64,000 nt of DNA from Symsagittifera roscoffensis (Eukaryota; Xenacoelomorpha; Acoela; Convolutidae), in contig NC_087071.1 in the NCBI RefSeq assembly GCF_963678635.1, positions 9,967,842 to 10,031,841 on the forward strand. The letters run 5' to 3'. The translations under genes were made by a program, and so were the position numbers. The notes beneath the pieces are model-generated. The model saw only the letters and a list, made by a program, of their open reading frames with translations, was not told where the DNA came from and did no database searches. Below are positions 1 to 11,372 of the stretch, one piece after another. The first letter of the stretch is position 1. Each line of letters begins with the position of its first letter.

Positions 1-2479
1 TATCTAGCAAAAAATGATTTGAACCGCTTTTTTTGCAATGTAACTAGAAGCTGCTTTCACTGAAAATCAAAGGAATATCTAGAATTGTTGCAACCAAGGC
101 GTTTATTTCAAAAAACGTCCGAAATTTGTCTCGGTGAACTTAAAACACTTTTAAAAACATATCGTCCCAAAACGAAATAAGATCTTTCACTTGAAAAATT
201 TTTGTAAGGGAAAGATCTCATTTCACCACATTTTTAAAGCAAAATTCTCTGCACGTTAAATTAGGACTACAGAGACACAAGTGTTAGACCATTTTGTAAC
301 TTATATTGAAAAGCTTTGTAATTTGGTTTTAAAAACAAATTAAATTGCGAAATTTTATTTTTGTTCTAATTACCGTACTCTTTTGATCGTTAGATTTTGT
401 TTTCTTTAACCAAACTTTTGGTTCTTTTGTTTTTGTTTCTATTTCGCAGAATTGTCTTTTTAAAAAAAACTGTGAGTTTTTTATGTTATTAATGAATTTG
501 ATATCTTCCTGCATCCAGTTTTACCCGGTAATAAACAATTTTAATACATTTTTAGTACCAGTCTTACTAAAATAGAGAAAAAATTGATTTTAATCATTTA
601 ATAATCGTTTCTTTTCTCTCTTTTTGAAATCAAATTAAAATCAATTATAATGCAGTTTCATCCATGATAATCGATTATTTATGCGTTTATTTTTCAAAAC
701 AATTATATTCAATTTTAATCGGTTTTAATCCATTATTTTGATCCCATTTTTTATTTCAGGATGTTTGCACAACAATCCATTATAATCGGTTATAAACGGT
801 TATAATCACTTTTGATTGCCCATTTTCATTTTGAAAATGCATGTAAACTGCTTTTATTTTATGCTTTTTGTGGAAGTTAGTTGCTGTGAAAATTGAGAAA
901 GCTTTTTTAAACGGTCTTTAAATCAAGTCAAAAGAATCACGTTTTTTTTTCATTTCTTCCCCATTAGATTTGTTTCACGGTGCACATTTTAAGCTTTTTC
1001 AATCAACAAAATTTCATAAATTTTATTTAGTTTCATGATTGCTTGGAAGATTTTTTTTTCATCTACAGCGGGAACCTTTCAACTTAATTAACAGGATCTC
1101 TATGAATTTTTTTTCGTGGGAAAAATTTGTGTTCAGATGAAACAAAGTTTGACAAAAGATCTCTCTTTTTAAATTTTGTTGGAGACAAAAAACTAATAAG
1201 CCATGATTTATAACTCAAATTATGTTTTGGTGTGACACAATTTTGGCAAAATAAAAGACTATAACCGGTAATAATAGATTATAATTGTTTTAGGGCTTTT
1301 CTAATTATAATCGATTATAAGAGATAACAATCTCTTAAAAAATATGAATTATGATCATTGTAAATCCTTCAAACCCCCAATTTTGATAGTTATAATCAAT
1401 CATAACTGTCGAAAACTAATCATTTTAATCCGTTATAATCGATTGCTAATGCTTTTATTTAGATGCGGGTTTAAAATCGAAAAAGGAAGATTTTTACAAG
1501 ATTTTATAATTGAAAAAGTTGCAACGACTTTTGGAGAATCCTGCTTGCATTGCTCTTTAACTGTTTTAAATACGTCTACAAAAGAAATCATAAAAATTTC
1601 AAATTTCAGTTGATTTTTGTTTGTTTAACTAACACATGTTGCACTTTGGGTAGTAAACTGAATCGCAACAACGTCTCAAGTGATCAAACATAATGTTTCC
1701 AACCAAATTCAACTGGTTTTCTATTATTTTTTCAAGTTTTTTGTTGATTCGCTTGAAAGTTTTAATAAATTCCGCCAAATTGTTGACATTAAACATGACA
1801 TTTGAAAAAAAGCATACTCTTGTTTACCTTCAGTTCTTATTATCGTGGCAATCCTCAAACTGCATTGAAAATTGATCATTGTGTGGATCTCGTTAAAGTT
1901 AATGGTTTATTTTCAAAAATCTCCTCAAAAAGTAGATTCTTAAGCAGTTTTTTTCACAAAAATAAATATTCATGTCGATATGAAAGAAAATTGTAAGAAG
2001 TTCACTAACAGGAAACGTCTATCAAATTTAATGCATAAAATTTTAAGCACTGAAATTGTCTTTAAAATTCCAATGGTTTAAAAACATAATAATTTGAAAA
2101 ACTAAAATTTCATTTGAAAACCAAAAAACACTGTTTAAAATATTTAGAGAAAATTGTTTTTTAAAACAGTTGCAATCTTTCTGTTCTATCATCTGTAAGT
2201 TTTAAACAGACCAGTCAAAAGATAGCAAAGCCTGAAAAGAATAAAAACCGGAGACGAATAATTGGTATTCTTGCCTTAAGGTGGGAACATGTAAGGCATC
2301 TGCCAGCTGGCTTCTTCGGTGTCTTAAGTTCCCTCAACCAAGCCCAACTACAGAAATTACACTCACACAAAACTCGAAATCGTACTTAGCCTGGAAACAG
2401 TCTTGACCTGTGAAAACTTAACGAAAAATTGAATCAATCAAAAAATCATTGTTCTTTATTGGATTTTTTTTCCAGAAAT
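1..2479. repeat. Tandem unit 1 (2479 bp)
   Basis: This is the longest unit. It keeps the segment at about 664-845 that unit 2 lacks, including several palindromic TTATAATCGGTTATAA-like motifs. Its copy of the GATCTTTCCC hairpin at about 181-219 has mismatches that the other copies do not. Confidence 0.9.
2249..2412 (+). ncRNA. Candidate structured non-coding RNA, copy 1
   Basis: This is the GC-richest and best conserved part of the tandem unit. It can fold as a stacked hairpin: GGGAAC (2283-2288) with GTTCCC (2328-2333), TAAGGCA (2292-2298) with TGTCTTA (2320-2326, one G-T pair), and GCC/GGC around AGCT (2302-2311). The same TAAGGCA is also perfectly complementary to TGCCTTA at 2272-2278, so two folds compete. 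There is no long ORF. I do not recognise it as 5S rRNA, U6, a tRNA or a known spliced-leader RNA, and strand is assumed because the hairpin is near-symmetric. The transcript ends are unknown. Confidence 0.35.
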
Positions 2480-2663
2480 TATCTAGCAAAAAATGATTTG
2501 AAACGCTTTATTTTTTTTGCGATGTACCTAGAAGCTGCTTTCACTGAAAATCAAAGGAATATCTAGAATTGTTGCAACCATGGCGTTTATTTCAAAAAAC
2601 GTCCGAATGTTTTTTCGGTGAACTTAAAACACTTTTAAAAACATATCGTCCCGAAACGAAATA

Positions 2664-2702
2664 AGATCTTTCCCTTAAAAAAGTTTTTTAAGGGAAAGAT
2701 CT
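2664..2702. repeat. Perfect 39-bp palindrome, unit 2
   Basis: AGATCTTTCCCTTAAAAAA, a single G, then its exact reverse complement. As DNA it could extrude as a cruciform; as RNA it would be a 19-bp hairpin with almost no loop. Confidence 0.9.
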
Positions 2703-4554
2703 CATTTCACCACATTCTTAAAACAAAATTCTCTGCACGTTAAATTAGGACTACAGAGACACAAGTGTTAGACCATTTTGTTACATATATTGGAAAGCTT
2801 TGTAATTTGGGTTTAAAAACAAATTAAATTGCAAAATTTTATTTTTGTTCTTATTACCGTACTCTTTTGATTGTTAGATTTTTGTTTTCTTTAACCAAAT
2901 TTTTGGTTCTTTTGTTTTTGTTTTTATTTCGCAGAATTGTCTTTTTAAAAAAGAACTGCGAGCTTTTTATGTTACTAATGAATTTGATATCTTCCTGCAT
3001 CCAGTTTTACGCGGTAATAAACAATTTTAGTACATTTTTAGTACCAGTCTTACTAAAATAGAGAAAAAATTGATTTTAATCATTTAATAATCGATTCTCT
3101 TCTCTCTTCTTGAAATCAAATTAAAATCAATTATAATGCAGTTTCATCCGCTTTTGTTTTATACTTTTTGTGGACGTTAGTTCATGTGAAAATTGAGAAA
3201 GCTTTTTTAAACGGTCTTTAAATCAAGTCAAAAGAATCACGTTTTTTTTTCATTTCTTCCCCATTAGATTTGTTTCACGGTGCACATTTTAGGCTTTTTA
3301 AATCAACAAAACTTCATAAAATTTATTTAGTTTCATGATTGCTTGGAAGATTTTTTTTTCAAGTACCGCGGCAACCTTTCAACTGAATTAACAGGATCTC
3401 TATGAATTTTTTTTTCGTGGGAAAAATTTGTGTTCAGATGAAACAAAGTTTGTAAAAAAGATCTCTCTTGTTAAATTTTGTTAAAGACAAAAAACTAATA
3501 ACCCATGACTTATATCTCAAATTATGTTTTGGTGTGACACAATTTTGGCAAAATAAGAGACTATAACCGGTAATAATAGATTATAATTGTTTTAGGGCTT
3601 TTCTAATTATAATTGATTATAAGAGATAACAATCGCGTGAAAAATATGACAATTATGATCAATTTTAAATCCTTCAAAGCCCCAATTTTGATAGTTATAA
3701 TCAATCATAACTGTCGAAAAATAATCATTTTAATCCGTTATAATCGATTGCTTACGCCTTTATTTAGATGCGGGTTTAAAAATGAAAAAGGAAGATTTTT
3801 ACAAGATTTTATAATTCAAAAAGTTGCATCGACTTTTGGAGAATCCTGTTCTGCGATGCTCTTTAACTATTTTAAATACGTCTACAAAAAAAATCATAAA
3901 AATTTCAAATTTCAGTTGATTTTTGTTTGTTTAACTAACACATGTTGCACTTTGGGTAGTAAACCGAATCGCAACAACGTCTCAAGTGATCAAACATATT
4001 GTTTCCAACCAAATTCAACTGGTTTTCTATTATTTTTTCAAGTTTTTTGTTGATTCGCTTGAAAGTTTTAATAAATTCCGCCAAATTGTTGACATTAAAC
4101 ATGACATTTGAAAAAAAGCATACTCTTGTTTACCTTCAGTTCTTATTATCGTGGCAATCCTCAAACTGCATTGAAAATTGATCATTGTGTGGATCTCGTT
4201 AAAGTTAATGGTTTATTTTCAAAACTCTCTTCAAAAAGTAGATTCTTAAGCAGTTTTTTTCACACAAATAAATATTCATGTCGATATGAAAGAAAATTGT
4301 AAGAAGTTTTCTAACAGGAAACGTCTATCAAATTTAATGCATAAAATTTTAAGCACTGAAATTGTCTTTAAAATTCCAATGGTTTAAAAACATAATAATT
4401 TGAAAAACTAAAATTTCATTTGAAAACCAAAAAACACTGTTTAAAATATTTAGAGAAAATTGTTTTTTAAAACAGTTGCAATCTTTTTGTTCTATCATCT
4501 GTAAGTTTTAAACAGACCAGTCAAAAGATAGCAAAGCCTGAAAAGAATAAAAAC

Positions 4555-4718
4555 CGGAGACGAATAATTGGTATTCTTGCCTTAAGGTGGGAACATGTAA
4601 GGCATCTGCCAGCTGGCTTCTTCGGTGTCTTAAGTTCCCTCAACCAAGCCCAACTACAGAAATTACACTCACACAAAACTCGAAATCGTACTTAGCCTGG
4701 AAACAGTCTTGACCTGTG
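4555..4718 (+). ncRNA. Candidate structured non-coding RNA, copy 2
   Basis: This is the same core as in unit 1, displaced by 2306 bp and identical to it as far as I can see through the hairpin. All paired segments are retained. Confidence 0.35.
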
Positions 4719-4969
4719 AAAACTTAACGAAAAATTGAATCAATCAAAAAATCATTGTTCTTTATTGGATTTTTTTTCCAGAAATTATCTAGCAAAAAAT
4801 GATTTGAAACGCTTTATTTTTTTTGCGATGTACCTAGAAGCTGCTTTCACTGAAAATCAAAGGAATATCTAGAATTGTTGCAACCATGGCGTTTATTTCA
4901 AAAAACGTCCGAATGTTTTTTCGGTGAACTTAAAACACTTTTAAAAACATATCGTCCCGAAACGAAATA

Positions 4970-5008
4970 AGATCTTTCCCTTAAAAAAGTTTTTTAAGGG
5001 AAAGATCT
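4970..5008. repeat. Perfect 39-bp palindrome, unit 3
   Basis: Identical to the palindrome of unit 2. The unit 1 version at about 181-219 has several mismatches in the arms. Confidence 0.88.
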
Positions 5009-7038
5009 CATTTCACCACATTCTTAAAACAAAATTCTCTGCACGTTAAATTAGGACTACAGAGACACAAGTGTTAGACCATTTTGTTACTTATATTGGA
5101 AAGCTTTGTAATTTGGGTTTAAAAACAAATTAAATTGCAAAATTTTATTTTTGTTCTTATTACCGTACTCTTTTGATTGTTAGATTTTTGTTTTCTTTAA
5201 CCAAACTTTTGGTTCTTTTGTTTTTGTTTTTATTTCGCAGAATTGTCTTTTTAAAAAAAAACTGCGAGCTTTTTATGTTACTAATGAATTTGATATCTTC
5301 CTGCATCCAGTTTTACGCGGTAATAAACAATTTTAGTACATTTTTAGTACCAGTCTTACTAAAATAGAGAAAAAATTGATTTTAATCATTTAATAATCGA
5401 TTCTCTTCTCCCTTCTTGAAATCAAATTAAAATCAATTATAATGCAGTTTCATCCATGAAAATCGATTATTTATCCGTTTATTTTTCACAGCAATTATAT
5501 TCAATTTTAATCGGTTTTAATCCATTATTTTGATCCCATTTTTTATTTCAGGATGTTTGCACAACATTCCATTATAATCGGTTATAAACTGTTATAATCC
5601 CTTTTGATTGCCCATTTTCATTTTGAAGTTGCATCTAAACTGCTTTTATTTTATCCTTTTTGTGGACGTTAGTTCCTGTGAAAATTGAGAAAGCTTTTTT
5701 AAACGGTCTTTAAATCAAGTCAAAAGAATCACGTTTTTTTTTTTCATTTCTTCCCCATTAGATTTGTTTCATCGTGCACATTTTAAGCTTTTTCAATCAA
5801 CAAAACTTCATAAAATATTTTTAGTTTCATGATTGCTTGGAAGATTTTTTTTTCATCTACCGGGGGAACCTTTCAACTTAATTAACAGGGTCTCTATGAA
5901 TTTTTTTTGTGGGAAAAATTTGTGTTCAGATAAAACAAAGTTTGACAAAAGATCTCTCTTGTTAAATTTTGTTAGAGACAAAAAACTAATAACCCATGAT
6001 TTATAACTCAAATTATGTTTTGGTGTGACACAATTTTGGCGAAATAAGAGACTATAACCGGTAATAATAGATTATAATTGTTTAAGGGCTTTTCTAATTA
6101 TAATCGATTATAAGAGATAATAATCTCTTGAAAATATGACGAATATGATCAGTTGCAAATCCTTCAAACCCCCAATTTTGATAGTTATAATCAATCATAA
6201 CTGTCGAAAAATAATCATTTTAATCCGTTATAATCGATTGCTTACGCCTTTATTTAGATGCGGGTTTAAAAATGAAAAAGGAAGAATTTTACAAGATTTT
6301 ATATATGAAAAGGTTGCATCGACTTTTGGAGAATCCTGTTTTGCGATGCTCTTTAACTATTTTAAATACGTCTACAAAAAAGTTCAAAAAAATTTCAAAT
6401 TTCAATTGGTTTTTGTTTGTCTAACTAACACATGTTGCACTTTGGGTAGAAAACCGAATCGCAACAACGTCTCAAGTGATCAAACATAATGTTTCCAACC
6501 AAATTCAACTGGTTTTCAATTATTTTTTCAGTTGTCTGTTGATTCGCTTGAAAGTTTTAATAAATTCCGCCAAATTGTTGACATTAAACATGACATTGGA
6601 AAAAAAAGCATACTGTTGTCTACCTTCAGTTCTTATTATCGTGGCAATCCTCAAACTGCATTGAAAAATGATCATTTTGTGGATCTCGTTAAAGTTGATG
6701 GTTTATTTTCAAAAATCTCTTCAAAAAGTTAAGCAGTTTTTTTTCACATAAATAAATACTCATGTCGATATGAAAGGAAATTGTAAGAAGTTCACTAACA
6801 GGAAACGTCTATCAAACTTGTTGCATAAAATTTTAAGCACTGAAATTGTCTTGAAAATTCCAACGATTTATAAACATAATAATTTAAAAAACTAAAATTT
6901 CAATTGAAAACCAAAAAACACTGTTAAAAATATTTCGAGAAAGTTGTTTTTTAAAACAGTTGCAATCTTTCTACTCTATCATCTGTAAGTTTTAAACAGA
7001 CCAGTCAAAAGATAGCAAAGCCTGAAAAGAATAAAAAC

Positions 7039-7202
7039 CGGAGACGAATAATTGGTATTCTTGCCTTAAGATGGGAACATGTAAGGCATCTGCCAGCTGG
7101 CTTCTTCGGTGTCTTAAGTTCCCTCAACCAAGCCCAACTACAGAAATTACATTCACACAAAATTCGAAATCGTACTTAGGCTGGAAACAGTCTTGACCTG
7201 TG
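7039..7202 (+). ncRNA. Candidate structured non-coding RNA, copy 3
   Basis: This is the unit 3 copy. It differs from the other two by only a few bases, such as CTTAAGATGGGAAC for CTTAAGGTGGGAAC just outside the main stem and TTAGGCTGG for TTAGCCTGG downstream. The stems themselves are unchanged, whereas flanking AT-rich sequence has drifted more. Confidence 0.35.
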
Positions 7203-7250
7203 AAAACTTAACAAAAAATTGAATCATTTGAAGACTGGTTCATAAATAAT

Positions 7251-7440
7251 AGCGGATTTAGGGGGAGAGAGGGGAATGCGTCGCCCCTCCCATAGGAATT
7301 TTACTCCCTGCTCACCCAAAGGGTCACCCCTCTGGTATTTTTTAAAACATCCTGATCGGCCCTGAACAATCCTTTACCATTTTTGAAAGCACGAGGGTTG
7401 CGCGGAAAAACGCAATTTTATTATCAAAACATTCCAAAAA
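7251..7440 (+). mobile_element. Truncated GC-rich MITE-like element
   Basis: Starting AGCGGATTTAGGGGG, this matches the left half of the complete element at 61,945-62,384 in order: the GGG run, the CGCCCCT block, the CCCTGC..ACCCAA.GGGTC block, the CCTGATCGGCCCTGA block and the GCGCGGAAAAACGC block. No right terminal repeat is present, so it is a 5' fragment, diverged by many substitutions. It sits exactly at the end of the tandem array. Confidence 0.6.
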
Positions 7441-7632
7441 TTTCCCATAAACATCTTTTTTTTGCAATTACACTTAGTATGTCAACAAAAAAAAAATAAA
7501 AAATTTTCTTTGAATTATAAGCATTATCCCGGATTGATCAAAACTTCTTATCATACACTTTCCATAAATGAAAAACTTCTTAACATACCTTTTCATTCAT
7601 TTCCAGACGGACAGAAATTTGTATGAAATCTC

Positions 7633-8418
7633 TATGACAAGCATTTTCCCATGTATAAAAATTAATTGGGAAGTATTTTTCCATGAACAAAAAATTTTTC
7701 TTAAGTTATGTTCTGCAAAATTTTGGGTCTTGTTCATAACCGTACGCAAGTGACAAACAACTGGGTTTACTAAAAGCACCAAAGGTTTGACTGATCTTGC
7801 ATTTATAATGCATAGAAAACCACATGAATTGTCGTGCATCTGTCTTTCACAATTGATATAATGAAAACAATAAACTTTTAAGCTTCGGCAAAAATTTAAA
7901 ACGATGATTATTTTTAAAACTTGAATTTTTCAATTATCCGACATCAATCAAGGCATAAATAAACAAGCCATAGCAAAAAATAGGCGCTTTCAGCGTTTTC
8001 GAAAAAAGTAATTAGGCGAACAGGAAAAAATTCCAACATTAGTGTATCCAGACGTTATGCACACAAAAATTAAATTTTGCATGCAAAAATTGTTTGTTGG
8101 AGGATGTTTATTTGAGTACTAATTTCGATTTGTGGTTGAAAAAAAACAAAAAAAATCTCAAAATTATTTTGAAAATTTTTTTATGTCGCCATCAAAAAAA
8201 ATGCTAGTCATACAATTTTCATACGTGGGAATTGTATGACAAGCATTTTTTCGAAAAGCAAAAACCTCAGTTTTTTCGTTGCCGGACTGTTTTATTAGAA
8301 TCAAAAAGCCGCAGAATTTAGTTTAAACTTTTTTCAACCATTTTTAGAAATTGAAAACTGTATGACAAGCGTTTTCCCATACACTCGGTGCATGGTTTTG
8401 TATGATAAGCATTTTCGG
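7633..8418. repeat. Dispersed GTATGACAAGCATTTT motif
   Basis: The motif TGTATGACAAGCATTTTCCC occurs in slightly varied form at 7633-7652, 8233-8251, 8359-8380 and 8398-8418, all on the plus strand, plus an inverted copy at 8196-8217. The inverted copy and the one at 8230-8251 form a 22-bp inverted repeat with one mismatch and a 12-base loop. It is probably the remains of a short inverted-repeat element. No coding frame explains the repetition. Confidence 0.55.
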
Positions 8419-11172
8419 TGTATGGAGGTCAACCCGGGCGCTCGTTGAAAGTGACTGCTCTTATCAATTGATTGTAGACTTTGCATTGGCAGACTACGCC
8501 GAACCAAGCCCATGGTTGTAAAAACTTGATTGAAATTGGATTTGATAGTAAACTGATTTTTAACTACTCTTAATGAAAAAATAGGAAAAACAGACAAAGC
8601 ATTCTGGTTTTCTGATGTACTGCTGCTCATACATACTCTGTTACTTTCCCACATTGCTCGGGTTATTCTCGAAGTTTTTCAGGTTTTACTCGAGTTACCT
8701 TGATGTAGTTAAGTTCCTTATTTTCTGAGGAGTAATCCATAAGCTGACTCATATAGAATTCGGGGGAAGAATTCCAATTGTTGTTCTGAGACCTGTACTG
8801 CAGGTATTTCTCAACTTGCCATTCACAGCATCCACCTAATCAGTCAAATGAAAGTCAATCATATGTTTTCGGCCGAATTTAAAAATTTATTTTTTTTCTA
8901 CTGCACCTCATTGTATAGATTTTAAAATCTTTTGATTCGAGAGGCGCCTAGTGGCCAAAAACCAAGCGGTGTTATCTCCAGAAAATGATTACAAACAGTT
9001 TGTACTTAATGTTTTGAATAAAACAATTTTTAGGAAATTTTCTATCCCCACTGTAAGTGGTTTCTTGGAACAAAGATAGCATCTGAATCAAAAATTCAAT
9101 TTGTTTAAGCAATATGTTACTCTTAAAACCAAGTTTCCATTTTAATTTGCTAAATGTAATGTTTTTTTTTATGGCAAACCCTATCACTGTATGAAAGTTT
9201 TAAAAAAATCACGCAAAACGAAAAGACTTACCAAGAAAAAAGACCACAAAAAATGTGATATTACGCTTGCAAAGAATCTCATCGAATCTGAAAGAAGTCG
9301 ACAAGCTTTGAATGAGAGAGTAGAATTTGAGTGAGCCGATCATGGGAGGAGGGTTGTTGGTGGTTCGTGATTCTTGTGTTTTAATATAGGGAATAGAGCA
9401 TCCCGCTCAACAACCTATGTATTAAGATAGTGAAAAGGTTTACTAATGTATTAGGATAGGGAATAGCTTTCCCGATGTATTAAGTTAGGTTATAGGTTAC
9501 AGCTGGTAAGATGGTAAAGTTCACAATTTTTTTGACACCCAAATTTTTTTTGGCTCTCAAATTTGCCGATCATGTGTTTCCAATGTAACTCCTACAAATT
9601 GAGATATGTAAGGGCTATCTTTCTGACAAAACTTCGGTATGGTAAGTTTCAGAAATCTTTTTAAAAAATTTCAGTTTTTACTGGCAAGTGAATTTTGGAA
9701 CTTAACTTAACTTGAAAACTAAAAAAATTCGAAGCTAAGTTATAGATGGTAAGCATGGTAAGCAGTAAAAATGAGTATGTAAATGTAAGGTAATATATTG
9801 AAAAAATTTTTTTTCAAAAAAATCCATTAAATACTTGCTTCATCCTGATTATATTCTCACGGGTTATCTGGAGAAAAATTGACAAGAAAGGATTTTCTTT
9901 GACAGACTAATTATTCCGCTCCACCCGATATCCGGGGAAATTTGACTACTCCGTGAAATTGATTGATTTTATAACCCTTTCAAGCTCTTATTCCCCAGGT
10001 TATCTGGAGAAACGATGACCTCTACTAATTACTTTTATGCCTTTTCTCAAATATCTTTTTTTTCCACAGTTATCTTTTGATTATGGGACAGATGAACACT
10101 GCCCGATCTGGCGCAAAGTTAGTGAAGCGTAAAAGCCTGGTAAAGCCTTCTTCTGAGATTAAATTTAATGTTTTATTAAAAAATTAAAAAACTTCCATTC
10201 AAAACTCTATGGTTTTTTTATGAGAAATTAAGACATAAACCAGCAAAAATATTTTCAAATCATTCAATCAGATGTTTTTACAAGATCTCAAATTTACAAA
10301 AAAAAACAATTTTTTGTTTTGTTATATTCCTTGCTAGGACTAAATTCAATTCCACTTTGTCACTTTTTTTTTTTCAAAACTCTTAAAAATTATTAAAATT
10401 TCTCATAAACATAAATTTAAAACTTTTCAATTCATTTGCCGTGGTAAAAATTTATACTTTATTTAAAGTTGATTACACTTTTCGTAAATTGATCTATCTT
10501 ATCGACATTTCTTTCAACTGGGGGACTACCAGAACAATATTCCATCATCAGTCTCATTGTTTTTTACCAATAGTTCAGTATTCTAGTGTTCTTTTGAAAC
10601 AAAAAGGACTTTAGAGAGTTAAACTATATAAATAAATGAACAATTCACTGCATCGTATATTAATTTTACTGCAATTTTGTGCTTTTGCAAACAAAAACTA
10701 TACTTTATGCAGAAAAAAGAAACTTATAAATCAGATAAAGCACATCAAGAACCATATTCGAGTTCTTCTAGAAAAATTTTAAAAGAGGAAATGCTGATTA
10801 CATTGCCAAAAATCCACTTAAAATGTCAGTTTTTTGTAGTTTTCAGAGAACCATTTTTGGATACTACTTTTTTCAAAATGAGTGAAGTGATCTCTTTATT
10901 ACCAAAGAATCAGTAAAAGAGTATTTTTTATCCAACCGTTCTTCTCTATCACTGATAAGACCTATATACTTGAACCTGAGCTCTGCAACAAAGACCCATA
11001 CACACGTTTTATGTACTGGACAAAGGTTATTGACCACTGCTTTACACTCTAGATTGCAGATTTTTCTCAAGATTTCAATTGAGCAACATTCGTTGTCTGT
11101 TTTTTTGGGAGACTTAAGTCTGAAAAAAAGATAGTGCAAGAGCAATATCAAACATCCAAAATAACAAAAAAA
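8419..11172. other. AT-rich stretch, no gene seen
   Basis: Open frames are short and show no recognisable family. At about 9390-9480 three loosely similar phrases around GTATTAAG/ATAGGGAATAG recur, suggesting a decayed short tandem repeat. Nothing else stands out. Confidence 0.5.
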
Positions 11173-11372
11173 NNNNNNNNNNNNNNNNNNNNNNNNNNNN
11201 NNNNNNNNNNNNNNNNNNNNNNNNNNNNNNNNNNNNNNNNNNNNNNNNNNNNNNNNNNNNNNNNNNNNNNNNNNNNNNNNNNNNNNNNNNNNNNNNNNNN
11301 NNNNNNNNNNNNNNNNNNNNNNNNNNNNNNNNNNNNNNNNNNNNNNNNNNNNNNNNNNNNNNNNNNNNNNNN
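11173..11372. other. Assembly gap (200 N)
   Basis: There is a run of exactly 200 Ns, the conventional placeholder for a gap of unknown or scaffolded size. Any reading frame crossing it is artificial. Confidence 0.99.

Larger units (their letters stand above)
2480..4785. repeat. Tandem unit 2 (2306 bp, internal deletion)
   Basis: This unit differs from units 1 and 3 by a deletion of about 170 bp at about 3150, where CAGTTTCATCC joins directly to GCTTTTGTTTTAT. The missing part holds a cluster of the AT palindromes. Otherwise it is close to identical to the neighbouring units, with an especially clean match to unit 3 around 2480-3150. Confidence 0.9.
1..7226. repeat. Tandem array of three 2.3-2.5 kb units
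   Basis: Three head-to-tail copies of one unit fill this stretch. The phrase TATCTAGCAAAAAATGATTTG opens each copy at 1, 2480 and 4786, so the first period is 2479 and the second 2306. Copies are very similar over most of their length, with substitutions and small indels, and the last is cut at about 7226 within its final 50 bases. The left side may continue outside the window. The units are AT-rich, carry many TTATAATC-type palindromes, one long hairpin and one GC-richer conserved core. Short ORFs recur in each copy but their frames are broken by indels between copies, so the array looks non-coding. Confidence 0.95.
4786..7226. repeat. Tandem unit 3 (about 2441 bp)
   Basis: Unit 3 retains the segment deleted from unit 2 and has somewhat more substitutions than unit 2 does against unit 1. 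It ends at about 7226, missing the last 50 bases seen at 2430-2479, where a MITE-like sequence takes over. Confidence 0.9.

Noticed and set aside
2249-2412. 5S rRNA or U6 snRNA as identity of the conserved core.
   Set aside because: Internal promoter and conserved sequences of 5S and U6 are absent.
1344-6489. Recurrent ORFs of 89, 146 and 117 codons in the tandem units, as a conserved protein.
   Set aside because: Their start, length and frame change from unit to unit through single-base indels (for example near TCCTGCTTGCATTG versus TCCTGTTCTGCGATG), and composition is what AT-rich DNA gives by chance.
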